Positions 11,085-24,136 of a stretch of 64,000 nucleotides of DNA are shown here, piece by piece (positions within the stretch are counted from its first letter, which is position 1; the number at the start of each line of letters is the position of its first letter). The stretch covers positions 1,669,501 to 1,733,500 of the forward strand of contig JAMJFZ010001797.1 of NCBI GenBank assembly GCA_026225945.1, written 5' to 3'. The translations under genes were made by a program, and so were the position numbers. Origin of the DNA: Cricetomys ansorgei (Eukaryota > Chordata > Mammalia > Rodentia > Nesomyidae). The notes below the pieces were generated by a model. The model did not search any database. It was not told where the DNA came from and worked only from the letters and a program-made list of their open reading frames with translations.

Positions 11085-11298
11085 CTTCTTATTTATTTTA
11101 TCTGTGTGGGTGTTTTGGCTGATGTCTACGCACCACATGCATGCAGTGACCAGGGAGGCCAAAAGAGGGCGTCAGATCCCCTGGAACTGGAGTTACAGAT
11201 CATTGAACATCACTGTGTGGGTGCTGGGAGTTGAACCTGTATCCTCTAGAAGAGCAACCAGTGAGTGCTCTCAACCGCTGAGCCGGCTCTCCAGCCCA
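11085..11298 (-). mobile_element. B3-like SINE, minus strand
   Basis: Starts TTATTTATTTTATCTGTGTG and passes through GAGGGCGTCAGATCCCCTGG to end GGCTCTCCAGCCC. Confidence 0.88.
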
Positions 11299-12134
11299 TC
11301 AATACATAACTTTTACAGTTTCTACACCATTTTCTTATTGCTAGTACTTTTTAAAAAATAGAACGATGCCAGAGTTCAGTGCCTTTCTTCTTCTTTCTTT
11401 GTTGTGTCTCTGCGGACTGTTGCTCTCCAGACCTCTATGGAGAAAGTCTGGACCCACCACACCCTAAGGTGGTCCTATGTACAGATCAGTTTTCACCCAT
11501 ACATAAGGAAGGATGCTTTGAGAACAGTATCCCTCTGGGATTTGTGCCCCTGTGGAGGAGTCCAGCCTCAGAACAGTCAGGAGAGGCATGGTATCTGAGG
11601 AGATTGTACCTGGCTGGGGTGGCGTGGCTGCAGACAACAGTATGTGGTTGACATAGCCAGAGGATAATGCTGTGCCCTTCCCAACAGCCCTGATCCGTGT
11701 GCAAGCTCACATCAGGCTGACTGTGGGTCAGTTAGCCCTGGTGAGAGGAAACTTCCTGAGAGGAAACCATCGGTGAGAAATCATTCTTGTATACACAGGA
11801 AATAGAACTCAATCAACAAAATTTTCCACGCTGTGTAGATCAGAAACCACAGTGCACATGGTGCTTTGGGGTTCTTCCTCAGCAAACTGTAGTTTTCCCT
11901 GGCGTGCTGTGGAAGCTTGTACCGGTGACTCATTGTGTTAAACTTTTCCTCTTGAGTCAGAATGAACTCAAGCTGAGGCTCAGTGCGGAGGGGAAAGCTG
12001 CTGTCTAGAGGCCAGTGGGTTCCATCGTGGGGTGAGGCTGCTTAGCAACGGAACAGAAATCCCATGGGCAGCTGAGGAACTCCATCAAATCCAATCAGAC
12101 TTGCTTGGGGGCACAGCCTGGCACCAGTCAGTAC

Positions 12135-12136
<2 letters not shown>

Positions 12137-12182
<46 letters not shown>
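12137..12182. repeat. GT microsatellite, about 22 units
   Basis: Pure GT dinucleotide run. Confidence 0.97.
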
Positions 12183-12183
<1 letters not shown>

Positions 12184-12473
12184 GTCCCCATTGCTGTCCA
12201 TTGCACTACAGTGGGGGCCAAGGCACCTCTGGCAGTTCCAGATGACCGGGTTTCAGTCAGTCAGTGTGTTTCATAGACTTTGAGATCCCAGGAATTAACG
12301 ATCACCCTCTTCTCTAGCAGAGCCCGCAAGCCGAGATAAAATTTAGTGGGGAGAAGACATAGCAGAGACAGACTGTGTCTGGAAACTAACATTTTCTTTA
12401 ACTTTTCTATTAAATCTAGTTAAAATTAAGATGGATTTTTTTCTATCTATCTTGGGTATTTCCAAACTGACTT

Positions 12474-12562
12474 AGAGGGGTTAGGAGTGCACCTCAATGG
12501 TAGAATTGCTTACTAACACGTGCAAGATCCTGGTTCCATCCTCAGAACCGGGAAGACAAGAA
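12474..12562 (+). mobile_element. ID-like SINE fragment
   Basis: It resembles the tRNA-Ala-derived ID core: GTGCACCTCAATGGTAGAA, then GCAAGATCCTGGTTCCATCC. It is diverged and lacks a clear A-tail. Confidence 0.55.
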
Positions 12563-15500
12563 CCATATAAATGATTTTAAATCATTTTTTAACAATTCCT
12601 ATTTAAACTGACAGCCTAGGACACACTGGTATTTCTGCTTCTGCTGTCTCCTACAGAGACCTGGTGTGCTCTGAGCTGGCTGTCATCTGGCTGAGAATCA
12701 GCTTTCCTGGTGGCATCCCAATCTCCATGCCAGGGTACCCGCTCCAGCTGCCCCATTGGCCACCCCAGGAGGGTTTCATGTAAGGGCTTCAAAGCTGCTG
12801 CTGCCACCGCAGTTGCTAGAAACTGGCCTTTTACGTCTCAGTCCAGACAAACACATGAATGAAGAAAGGATTCATCCAAGCCCGTGTCACATTAGCCATC
12901 TGGAAAATCGCCAGCCACTCATTTAGCAAATTACTTTGTTTAAAGGCAGCTTCTGTGTCTCCGCGTTCATGCTACAGAGATGGATCGCGTAATCCCCCTG
13001 CCTTGGTTCATCCTGTTCCTCTCAACCTGCCTAGCAACTTAAAAAGGCTGTTAACGCATGACAGGGCACTTGACCGGAGTGATTTCCAAGCCAAGGGAGA
13101 GCGGCCTTCTTGTGCTGGCTCGTCCTATCGCACAAAGCAAGGGTACGGTGGCTGAGCTCTCCGTCTTAATGAAGCCTGCCTTTGTTAAGAATCCCATTAA
13201 GTGCTGCAGGGCCCAGCCATGCAGCACTGTAAATATTACCCCGTAGAAATGCACCCAGGGACCTGGCGAAGGGGGCTGGCCCTACAGTGAGTGCTCACCC
13301 ACCCTGCCAGTCTGGCGGGACCTCAGCTCTCTGCAGAGGGAAGACTGTTGGTTGACAGGCTGTGCCTCTTTGTTTGGAAAGATGAGTTAGAATCCTTAGC
13401 AGGTAATGTCGCAAGGCCCCTGGGGTCGTTTGAATCAGAGTTGAAAGCAACGTGACTTCAGAATAGCAATGAGTTCTCAAGTGTCTGATCCGGGTTTTCT
13501 TTTCCCACAAGAGGAAAGAGTAGAAAGGAGCACCGTGGATGCTGAGTAGGGGTTTCTTACCAGAAGTTGCCGGTCACTTCGTCCCGATACAGTTCATCAT
13601 CTGTCATTTACCAGGGTGAATGATCTTGGTGACTGTCGCTTCCATAAACTGCTCAGCTCATCTGAGGTCATGATATTATTAAGTCTGGAAGCCAGAAGTT
13701 GAAATCAGTGAATAGGCCACAGACATATCATGCGCTCAGCACTTAAGGAGGCCCATTGGAAAAAAAATAGCACACTCAGTGTACTTTGCAACCAAAGCCT
13801 TTTGGAAGACAAAAAATACAAGCATGTAAATTTAGTGACTTGTAAAGACACAGACTTTGGTGTCAAACGCTGATACGATTTGGGCCAAGGGTGATGTCTG
13901 AACTTTAGTCTCCTTGTCTCAAAAGGAAACAGACATTTACCTCTTTTAATTATTTTCAGAAGTACTGAATCCATGCATGCATATAGTAAGAACAGACAAT
14001 CTACTAACGACAGGTACGGAACGGCGATCTTCGGTGTTGGCAGTAGACAAAGTAGTCTTTGGACTGAGGCAGGGGAGGAGACCTTTATGAACCATCTCCA
14101 TACTACAGAAAACAACTCCAGGTAGGAGAGGATAGCCAATAATTGGCACCTCAAGGACAAGACAGAGAGATGGTAGGTAGAGCAGGAAGTGGGCAGCCAG
14201 GTGAACTGAGGGAAGCTCTAGTTTGAGGCACAGGAGTGGCATGAGGAATGAAAGGGGGTCCCATTGATGGAGGCTTGAAGGCCAAGAGCTTTAAAGAGTG
14301 CCAACTTATTCTACCTGGTAGCAGGCTGCCATCTTGGTTTCTTGCAGGAGAGCAGCAGAGTGAGAGCTGGGGGTTGGTGTGGTCACTGGAGAAAGTGAAG
14401 GCTGGGAGATGAGGCCCAAGACCAGACACCATCCCAGCTCAGATGGATGAGGAGTTCAGCGGAGGTACCCAGAGGGTAGGTGGGAGGGAATAAAGCTGGA
14501 ATCCCCTTTCTAAGGGAAGGGGAAGACCTGACACCACACACACACCAGACAATGGGGGAAGGGAAAGGAAAGAGAAGCCAGGCTTATGGGAGAACCAAGC
14601 TGGATGCTTCTCCTACCACTCAAGCTCAGCTTGCTCTGGGTGTGGGACACTAGGACACCAAGAGAGTGACAAACCTCTGGAAGCAGATGAAGCCACAATG
14701 CTTTTTGGCTAGCTGCATTAGGGTCATAGGTTTGGTTTTGTAAGTGTTCAGTGATGTGACTATCAAACAGTGAAGGGCAACTGCAAGGGTTCTGTGGGAA
14801 TACACAAGTCCTGGAGGCTCATGGGAGCCACCCAGATGTGAACACCACTGGTTTAGGGAAGACAGCTCCATGGTAGAAACCAAGTCCTGCAAGGGCTCTG
14901 AGTGCTCAGCTGCAAACACCCAAGACCCCAACTGTAACACAAGAAAGCAGCTGAGAAAATGAGGCACCTGCAGAAGCCAGGGGCCAAGGGATGCTGAGGT
15001 GCGTTAGCTGAGGGAGAGGAGACATTGAGAAAATGACATTCAAATGTATGAGGAGAGGAGCTGTCTTGAGAAGAGTACCAGGGAGGTGCAGGGAGAGAAG
15101 CCAGGTGGCAGAGCTCTAGGGAGGGGTGCATAGCAAGAAAATGATGTCTTGGTGTTGACCACGGGGAGAGGTGTGGAGTGAGTTCTTCTGTGACATTGTA
15201 ATGACATGAAAAGGAGGTGCAGACCCACTAGCACTGCTGGAATCCCCATGAATAGATTGCTCATTGGAATAATCATACACAAGACTTCGTCAATATGGGC
15301 TTCTTAGTATGTGTCATACTGAGGCTTTAAAAGCTCAGCAGACTTGATCCCATAAACTCAGAGTAGACACTTTATCAAGAAAAGTGTCATTACACCATTG
15401 TGAAGCCTACATGCTCTGAACTCAGCCATGATTCTGGCTTGTTGGGTTCATGTGTCTGAGCTCAAAGATCCCCAAAGTGACCCAGCTCTGCATCTTAAAA

Positions 15501-15594
15501 CCTCCATTGCCTCGTGTCCATCATCCAACCTCAGTATCCCAATCTTTAAAACAAACAAATTACAAAATGTCAGCCACATGACATCATCATAATC

Positions 15595-15708
15595 ATTATT
15601 GGTTCTTTGAGACAATGTTCTCAACACAAAGTTCAACCTGAACTTGAACTCATCACTTTCTGCCTCAGCCTCCTGGGTTCTGAGATTACATGTGTGCACA
15701 GCCATGTT
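15595..15708 (-). mobile_element. Degenerate B1-type SINE, minus strand
   Basis: TTTGAGACAATGTTCTCA, TGCCTCAGCCTCCTGG and TGAGATTACATGTGTGCAC mark an old B1/pB1 in reverse. Confidence 0.7.
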
Positions 15709-16316
15709 AAGAAAACCTATAAGATTATTGCGAGAATTTAATGCACTAAAATATGCAATGCCATTTCTGGATCTGTCTTCTTGTCACACAGATATTGGAA
15801 AATGCTAGGGGACACCCATTGCCAAATACTGTTAGACACCCCATGGCAGCAAGGGGGTTTTGTTGTTTTTACTTTTTGAAATTAAAATATAATTACACCA
15901 TTTTTATACACATTATATTGTATACATTGTTATACACACCTTGCTATCAGACCAGTATTTTCTACCATATCAAATGCAATCCCAAGCATAGTTCACTGTG
16001 AGGTGTGCACTGGCGTGATCAAGGTCCTCTTTGTGCCACAGGGCAGTCCCCTGTGACTCTGAGGCCTGACACTCAAACAAGCGAAGTCTAGACGGGCTTG
16101 TGTCCCACTCAGGCCGCCCCAGTGTGTCTGCATGTGACATTCTATCTGCTTGGGGAGAGGCAAGACCATCTGAAAAGTCACCCACTCCGTTCACATGGAG
16201 AGATGCCATTTGCTGTTTCTGCCGAGAGAATACATGCTTTTAGCACACGGGGAATAAGTGGGGCATGGTGAATTTTCATTCAACTTTCATTTCTTTTCTT
16301 TTTCAATTGGTTGCAG

Positions 16317-16363
16317 GGATGTGTGAACATTCTGGCTTTGGCATCTGTAGGCGAATTATTAAG
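16317..16363 (+). CDS. Wdr49: WD40 gene exon 2 of window (47 nt)
   Basis: This very small exon was found by predicting the residues that should follow GDDQ. The acceptor is a T-rich tract ending TTGCAG; the donor is AAG|GTAAAT. It encodes GCVNILALASVGELL plus two bases of an Arg codon completed by the first base of the next exon. The phase fits on both sides, which is the main support. Confidence 0.85.
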
Positions 16364-16499
16364 GTAAATACTGAAGTTTATATGCACTTGCAGAAGAAGT
16401 GGAGTCATATGTTTTTAAAGCAATTTTTTCATAACATTTCATGCATGTATTGCTGTAGGGCAAAAGACTCAACCAAATGTTCTCAAGATGGCCAAGGGG

Positions 16500-16787
16500 C
16501 CTAAGGAGATGGTTCAGTGGGAAAAGTACTTCTGGTCCAAACATGAGGACCTGAGTTCAGATCCCCAGTACCCACAAAAAAGCTGAGTGCTGCACACCAG
16601 TAACCCCAGCAGTGGGGTTGGAGTGGAGACAGGCGAATCCCAGGAACAGGCTGGCTGGCCAGGGTAGCTAAATCGGTGAGCCCATGTTCAGTGAGAAACC
16701 CTGTCTCTAAAAAGATGGAAAGCAAAAGAAGGAGTGATACCTGATGTCAACCTCCAACTACACATGCACATATAATGTGTGCACTTG

Positions 16788-16788
<1 letters not shown>
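16500..16788 (+). mobile_element. RSINE/B4-like SINE
   Basis: The head AAGGAGATGGTTCAGTGGG and GAGGACCTGAGTTCAGATCC are followed by a B1-like right half ending GAAACCCTGTCTC. It ends in a CA array, as B4-type elements often do. Confidence 0.75.

Positions 16789-16839
<51 letters not shown>
16789..16839. repeat. CA microsatellite
   Basis: CA run at the tail of the SINE, one TA interruption near its start. Confidence 0.97.
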
Positions 16840-16841
<2 letters not shown>

Positions 16842-17133
16842 TGGCACTTAGGGGCTTTGCAATTTCTTCTCCTTTCTAATTTTCTTAGATTCACATTCAC
16901 TCCATGATATATTCATTTCCCTGCTTTGCCCTCATACTCCTGTCATAGCTACAATACCATCGGTATCTCCAAAGTTGGATTTATTCATCCATTCATGAAA
17001 CAGTTCTCAATATAACACAGCAAACGATAATGAAATTAGTCCTACAAAAGATCCAAGACGGATATTTCGAGTAAGTATAAATATCCAGAGGATGAGATAA
17101 TTAGCTGTCTAAGTCAGGGTGAGCAAGTTGTGT

Positions 17134-17440
17134 GAGGTGGTTTGGGTGAAAATGGCCCCCATTGGCTCATAGGAGCCAATCAGGAGGTGTGGCCTTTGTT
17201 GGAGGAAGTGTGTCATAGGGGGTGGGCTTGGAGGGTTCAGGTGCTCAAGCCAGGCCCTGTGTCTCTCTCTCTTCCTGCTGTCAATGTGGATGTAGAATCT
17301 CCATTTCCTCCCCAGCACCATGTCTGCTGGCATGCCCCCATGCTTTCTGCCATGTTGGCACCCCAATTAAGTGTTTTTCTTTATAAGAGTTGCAGTGGTC
17401 ATGGTGTCTCTTCACAGCAATAGAAAATTGACTAAGACAA
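17134..17440 (+). repeat. Rodent dispersed repeat, plus copy
   Basis: Landmarks are TGGCCCCCATTGGCTCATAG, GGAGGAAGTGTGTCATAGGG, CAGCACCATGTCTGCTGG and the terminus CAATAGAAAATTGACTAAG. Its end resembles the inverted start of the 49135/56165 family. Family name not resolved. Confidence 0.75.
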
Positions 17441-17680
17441 TGTGTAACAGACGTCCACCAAGTTCAGTGGTTTTTCACAATAGAAGTGTATCTGCTCTCC
17501 AAGTAATAGTTGAAATAATCATTCAAGTAATAGAATAGATGCACTTTGTGGGCAGCCTTCGTGTGGAGATTCAGGCTCCCAGCTTCTCTTACACCCAAAC
17601 AGCAAAGTGGGGAAACACAAAGGGCCACACGGAGAGTTTTCTAGGTTCCCTGTAAGTGCTGCGTGCCACTCCTGCTTAAT

Positions 17681-18018
17681 GTATTAGTTACTTTTCCATT
17701 GCTGTGATAAAACACCAGAGCAAAGGCAACTTATGGACCAAAGAATTTATTCTGGCTTACAGTTCTGGGGGTAGGTGGCTCATAGTGGTGGGAGAGGCAT
17801 CGCAGCAGCCGGAGAGATCAATCTCCAATGGTAAACAAGAAACAGAGAGTGAACTGGAAGTAGTGTGAAGCCACGGACTCTCAAAGTCCACCTCCAGGGA
17901 CGTGCTTCCTGTAGCAAGGATGTGCCACCTCCCCAAACAGCGCCACCAACTGGAGACCAAGAGTTCAAACACCTGAGCCCATGGGGAACATTTCTCGCTC
18001 AAACCACCCCAGCCTGTA
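17681..18018 (+). repeat. Rodent dispersed repeat, plus copy
   Basis: It starts TATTAGTTACTTTTCCATTG and GCTGTGATAAAACACCAG, and ends CAAACAGCGCCACCAACTGG, then TCAAACCACCCCAGCC. It is a well-known rodent dispersed unit by eye; the name is not resolved. Confidence 0.75.
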
Positions 18019-20359
18019 TTCCAGAGGCCAGTCACAGGGCTACCTTTACTGCACCGTCCTTCCAGCCCACCATTCTGAATTTTTCTCTCCGATAATCCTG
18101 AGAGATTTCAGCCATTGATCACTTTGCCCTGATGCTCCTAGTCCATAAGGACACAGTGCCTCGTGGTAGACGCACATGGTGGAAGAGGCCATCTCGTGGT
18201 GGCCTGCAAGCAAAGGAGACAGGAGGAGGAGGGGCCAGGTCCCCGTAGTCCATCAAAAGCACCCCTCCAATGACTAACTTCTTCTTCAAGGTTCCATCAC
18301 CTCCCACAAGTTGGACAAAGCCAACAGCACATTAAGCCTTTAGAGAACTCTCCACAGCCACAGTATAGGAACGAGAGGATATGGCACACCAGCCCAAAGC
18401 TGTGGCCCCTGGCCGGGACTTCCCCTGCCTCCAAGTCCCGGGTGATTACCCAGGAAACATTACCTATCAGACTGCCCACCCTCCCAGAGCTGGTTGAGAT
18501 TTGAAGGTCATTCAGCTACATCCAGCAAGAAAGACCAGCTCAAGTAAGAGGATGACACAGGGACTTGGGTGGCAAATCTGTACCTGCCCTGGAGAGGAGC
18601 CAACTGACCGTGGGGTCTGTGCGGTGACCTGGAAACTGGAGTTGGTCTCCTGAAGTGATTCAGAAAGCTTAATGACCTTGACTTCAAAGTTAGCTAAATG
18701 TCTTTTTCAAACAAACAGGAAAGATTTCCAACAATCACTGTGTAGCCACAGTGAAGCTCTCTTTTTAACTGTATTTAGCTGACCTAAGGGTAACCCTGCC
18801 CCCCAGTATTCTGGGTTCCGGGACATTCCATACCAACAACACGCAGGTGCTCGATTCCCTCAGTTAAAATGACACACCATGCTTGCATAGAGCTTATGTA
18901 TGCCCTGCTCTGTGCTTTAAACCCTCTTTGGGTGACATGTAGCACCTGACAGGATGTAAGTGATATGTAAATGGTTGTTACTGTGTTTTTCAGGGTACAG
19001 TGACAAGTAAAGAGCTGTTTATGTTCAGCGTAGGTGCAGTTTGTTCTAAGCATGTTTGGTGCTTGGTTGCTGAACCCGCAGAGGCAGCTGCCTGTGCAGC
19101 TGTCCAGGTCAGACCTTAGAAACCCACTCAAACGCTTCAACTGAGGGCTCTGGTTGGCTCCTGGAATGTTACTCACAATGTCCTTGAGCCAGTGCAGAGA
19201 ACCTGGCACACTCGCTGGATAGATGGGGAGCAGGGATTGCCCACACTGATGGGCAGCTCTTCGAGCCTATCCCAAGTGGGAGCCAGGTAAGAGGGTAAGC
19301 TTCCTCAGCTCAGCTCCTCCAGGGTAAGACTGGGAGAAAATACAAGCTGCGTCCTGGGCATGGTGGAACGTGACCACTCTCCTGAGCACAGACTACAGAG
19401 TCAGTGAAATACCGGCGTGCTAAGGTAGCCTCTTGGTGAGGAGACCTGGGGCTCGCCTGAACAGAAGTGTCCTTGTTTGATGTTCTCTGTGGAGCACCTT
19501 ATTTCCAGATTTCCTGTGGAAACAGTGAACAGAAGTCCAAGTCTGTCCCTTGCGTCCACCCTGACAGTGTCCAGCAGACTGACAGATGTGGGGGTAACTC
19601 CGGAGATGAGGGGTACCTGCTGCTGTAGACTGAGGCATCGGAAGGGTATGGGTAGGTGACCTAGGTGTGGATGTGACCACCGCATGACACAGGTGCACTA
19701 GGTCACACCCACACACGCACACGCACACAGACACACCGAGCACCTCTCCTCAGAGTCACTGGGAGGGAGCTACCACTTGCAGCAGGCTATCAGCCAAAGC
19801 TGTTCATGTCACCAGAGACTTCTGCCGAGACTTACTGGTAGCTTGAAGCTCCAGAGAGGAAAACTGTGGGCAGATCCCCACACAGAGTCATGCTGAGCGC
19901 TGCACAGCCTCCTAGGGCCCAGACAGTACAGCTGTCCCACAGTCACCCCACAAAGGTCCCATGTATCACCCAGAAGCCTTCAAGGTACCCCATGGTACAT
20001 GGGCATCCACACCAGAGACTTTATATAGAACCTCAATCCCTATCCTCTCAAAAACAAAGCAACTACAAAACAGCAATAGCAACAAATCTCAAAATACATC
20101 CCAGTGCCCGGCAGGACACCTCTCACACATAGTCTCCACACATCCCCTCGGTCGCGTGTCCAGATGCAGCTTCTCGTGCCATCCTACAAGCACGGACCAC
20201 AGGGCAGACTCTCTCGGAAAGCACTCCAGGAGGACTCCTGACCCTCACGCAGCGCATGAGATAATCACGCTGGCAAAAACAAAAGAAATCCTCAACACTT
20301 CCAAGTGCCTGAGACACAAGCATACGCCTGTGCGCACACAGTAACTCACACTGATTCTT

Positions 20360-20373
20360 AGAGAGAGAGAGAG

Positions 20374-20405
<32 letters not shown>
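20360..20405. repeat. GA microsatellite
   Basis: GA run interrupted once by ATGA. Confidence 0.95.
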
Positions 20406-20409
<4 letters not shown>

Positions 20410-23251
20410 GCGTGGCAGGATGCAGTCACAACGGTAGTCCCTTATCCACAAAAGTGCCCCCGCCTCAGGCAGAACTTGCCGAAATGGTTGGTTCTTTATA
20501 GAAACTCTCCTCTCAAACCCAGGCTGACACAGACTGGTGCTCCCCGGCTTGACACCCTCAGATGCAGACACAGACAATAGGCTTCCCTTCTGTAACTGAC
20601 ATCTCAGACAACCTTCCAGCTAGCATGTAGAAAATCAATGCAATCCATCCATTACGAACAACCAGGGTTGTGGTACAATACTCCAGTATGTAGCGGAATG
20701 GAACAGAAAAGCACTCAGGTGAGCTCAGGAGACAGATCCTGTGGCTCTGGCTGGCCTGTGTAGAAGCAGGCAGATAGGCATCTCTTTTGGTCAGGACTTC
20801 AAAGAAAAAGCAGCAGAGAAAATTCGAGAAAGCTGTTTCAGGAAATAGTCCATTTTGACTCCTATAAGGTAAGGGGTTCCCAGCCAGGCCTCCGAGACAG
20901 CTGTCCATCAGCCGACCAGCAGGGCTGGGAGCTCTGTTAGCTCTGCAGCCAGGTATTTCTATGATCCAAAAGTTACAGTTAAAAAAAGGCCTTGCCAAGA
21001 GGCAATGCCTCAAAAAAAAAAAATCTTCAAGATGTTCTTCGAAAATAGGTCCTTTCAAACCCAGAGCTTAGGGTGGTGGGTGGCAGAGAGAGGAGGAGAC
21101 AGCCCTAAATGATCAAAGAGGAAAGCAAGTGGACCGATGAAAGGGTTGGAATGCGAGAAATAGCCCTGGCCAGCTGAGAACCATCTGGGAGCCGTGAGAG
21201 TGGGAAGAATACAGTGGCCGAGTTTCTAGCAAGTGGGCACGCTTGTGGCGAGGGAGCTTACAGATTTCCGGAGTTGGAGAGAAGCCAGATTCATAGGGTT
21301 ACTTACAAATCTAGCGTTTCCTCTCAGGTTTACTTTGCAGTGCATCTGTTCCTGTCTGCAGAGGACTGGGCGAGGGCACCCCAGTTTTAGGGGACACCAG
21401 AAGGCTTCCGGGGATGCACCAGGGTAGAAGGCATGCTCTCTGGATGAACACGAATAGAAACACTTGCCCTCTGCCTTTGATGGAGTTTTTTTATGACCCG
21501 TGCGCCACCCCGACCAGCATGCCTGACAGGAACAATGTAGGGAAGAATTTCTTTGGACCACTTCTGTTTCAGAAGGTTTAGCCCATTATGGGTCGTATCT
21601 TGGGCAGAGCACCATGGTGGCAGCATGTGGTAAGAGATTTCCTCACTTCCTGCAGGACGCGATCAGTGTGACACGAAGATGCCAGCGAGACGCCCTCTCC
21701 CGGGGGCCATACTTCCTCCAGCTCTGGCCCACATCCTAAAGTTTCCACGGCCTTCACGATAGTGGCAGCAGCTAGGACCCAGCGTTCAGGCTTGGTGGGG
21801 GTGGGAGGTGTTTCTTATTTCAATCATGACAGGTTTGGCTTTTTGTTTTGTTTGTTTGTTTTTTATGCTTCATGTTTTGAGGGGGAAATGCATCCAATCT
21901 TATGTTCCTTCACCAAACATGGACTGAACCTCTACTAGTCGGACATTGCCTTAAGTGTTTACAATTCCTCAGGGATCAAAACAAGAGATCTTGGCCCTTG
22001 TGGAATTACAACCTATCAGAAGCAAAACCAGACAAATGTGATATGTTATACAATGTTTCCGAAGCTGATAGATGTTCTGAAGAAAAGCAAAGTGTCCAGT
22101 ACGCACGTGTGTGTGCATCGGTCACATGCTCAAGGGTCCGGGGTTTTTGGTGAGGCAGCTGGGATAGGCGCCATTGAGAATCATAGAGCAAAAGGAAAGG
22201 AGCCAGAGGTGCGAGGGGTGTGAGGGGAGGGAGGGTACTGTGTTTGTGCCGAGGGGAAGAGTATTGTTGCTGACAGAAGTTCCAGAGATGGGTCCTTGGA
22301 TGGGACGTATCTGGAGAGCTTGAAGTCAGGCTAGAGGAGCTTCAGCAGGAAGTGGAGAGTGGAGACCGTGAGAGGAGAGTATTAAGGCGGTCCAGAAGAC
22401 CAGGACGGACGCACGGACGCCTTGTGGTGGGGTCCACCACTGTGTACAATGGGTAGTGGTTTGTGTATGGATAGATCTCTGTCAGGGAGATGTCAGGGAG
22501 CAGAAGAGGAGCTGGTGAGAAGGGCCAGTGTCTCTCTTCTGGTTAAAATCATTCAGTGACTCCCATTGATTTGTGGACAAAATCTAAGCCTTTTCATGGA
22601 GCCCACAAAGCATGCCAGAACAGAGAGCTGTTTCCTTTTCCCTACGCGTTTCTGGATGATGCCTGCAAACCCCAGGGACCCCCGGGTCTGAAGCAGGTGG
22701 ACTTGTAACAAACATGCTCTTCTGTCATGACCCTTTGTGTCTGCCTTGGTGGCTTCCTCTGACGGCTTATTGTCCCTTTTAGGGTCTCCATGGAGCGTCT
22801 TGTCTTACCCTAGGGAGGCCTTCCTTCTCCTCATCATACATGCTCATTGTAGTCTGGATAGATGCCACTGACTGGGCCACAGCCCTGAACCAGAACGTCT
22901 TGTTCAGAATTGCCCTGACCTGTGACGTAGAAATTAGAAGTTTTATTTATGGATCCTGGTAGGATTGGGTAGATGAATGGATGGATGGACAGACAGATGA
23001 GAACGGATAGAGATGATCCATGGAGGCAGGGATGACGGATGGTGGGTGGATAGATGCTAGTTCTTTCATCTGATCTTGAATTCAAGCGGTTCTACTCCTA
23101 GTTTATAATAATTAAGCATTTCTAGATGTTCAAACCTAACGGTATAACATTTACTTCTCTGAAACATCCCTAGAGGCAAGGCTAACAGGGACAGAGTGTA
23201 GGAGAGCAGGCTGCTCTTATCTTTTCGAGATTCTTATATTCTTCCCCTTAG

Positions 23252-23369
23252 AACTTGGAAGAAGATGCCGAAGGTTGAGGACATGCCAAGCGTCACCATT
23301 CACACAGCCGTGACCTCTCCCAACACAGAGTTCACCCGCTGGAAGGTGCACGGAGACTGGGTCACTCAG
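23252..23369 (+). CDS. Wdr49: WD40 gene exon 3 of window (118 nt)
   Basis: The acceptor is CCCCTTAG and the donor is CAG|GTAAGA, close to ideal. One base completes Arg, then 39 codons follow, containing TWKKMPKVEDMPS and ending FTRWKVHGDWVTQ in phase 0. The final RWKVHGDWVTQ segment is a linker and first strand leading into the next blade. A methionine lies inside the exon, but the frame is open upstream of it to the acceptor, so it is not a start. Confidence 0.9.
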
Positions 23370-24000
23370 GTAAGAGGAAGCGGAGGAAGCAAACTAGAGC
23401 TTGCGGGCTGCCCTCTTTCTCTCCAGGAATACCACCTGAGCCGCCAGGTAAGAATAGTCCATACTGCTAAACCAGCTGCCACTGCCCACCGGGTTGCTTT
23501 GCAAGCCTAACGGAAAACAAATGTCACGTAAAATTCGTAGGCTTCTGTAAGGACGAACTGGCTTATTTAGTGATCTGAACCTCATGGTGTGATCGGTCCT
23601 TGCCTAGTGTCCTGGGGTCTGAAGGTTGTAGATGCTTTTCTCTTCTTCTACAGGGCTGAAAGCAGCTCAACTCACTCAGCTGGAGTGGCTGGAATGACAG
23701 CAGTCACGTGCACAAGATTGAGTCCCTGAGCTTTCCCCCAGCCCGAAAGCCTAAGCCCTAGCTTCTCAGGTACACAGGAGAGCAAACCTGCCTTTTACAC
23801 TAGGAAAGTGCACAACCCAGGGCAGAGCGGTGTGCTGGGACTTCAGAAAACACTTGGATAGACTCGGGTATGCAGACTTCCACCATGGCTGTTCCACCGT
23901 GGCTGTTCCCGCTGACCAGGCTTAAGCCAGACAGAGAAGGTTCTAAGCTAAGAAGCTTATACAAGAAATAAATCAGCCCCTCAAAGGCCCTGCTGCCAAA

Positions 24001-24094
24001 CATGAGGACCCAAGTTCAATCCCCCAGACCCACATGGTGGAAAAACAATAGAATCCTACCAGTTGACCTCTGACCTTCACGTGTGTGCCATGCT

Positions 24095-24134
<40 letters not shown>
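24001..24134 (+). mobile_element. B4-type SINE fragment with CA tail
   Basis: ATGAGGACCCAAGTTCAATC and CTGACCTTCACGTGTGTGCC lead into a CA run at about 24097-24134. Confidence 0.7.

Positions 24135-24136
<2 letters not shown>

Larger units (their letters stand above)
8506..16316 (+). other. Intron 1 (7.8 kb)
   Basis: It holds three minus-strand SINEs in a row at 10630-11298, a GT microsatellite at 12137, an ID-like fragment at 12474 and a degenerate B1 near 15595. 8600-10600 and 12570-15590 show no repeat that I can name and no exon; open frames there have no family support. Confidence 0.7.
16364..23251 (+). other. Intron 2 (6.9 kb)
   Basis: It holds an RSINE/B4-like element with CA tail, two dispersed repeats at 17134 and 17681, and a GA microsatellite at 20360. 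18020-20350 and 20410-23250 contain no exon that I can support; a GGATGGAT-type tetranucleotide drift lies near 22975-23055. Confidence 0.7.

Noticed and set aside
12474..12562. Possible tRNA gene
   Set aside because: The tRNA-like A and B box resemblance fits a decayed ID-type SINE; no full cloverleaf is seen.
13705..14160. 151-codon minus-strand open frame
   Set aside because: No recognisable domain and low-complexity hydrophobic content; likely chance.
20558..21058. 166-codon minus-strand open frame
   Set aside because: No family resemblance, no supporting splice sites, and ordinary intron composition.
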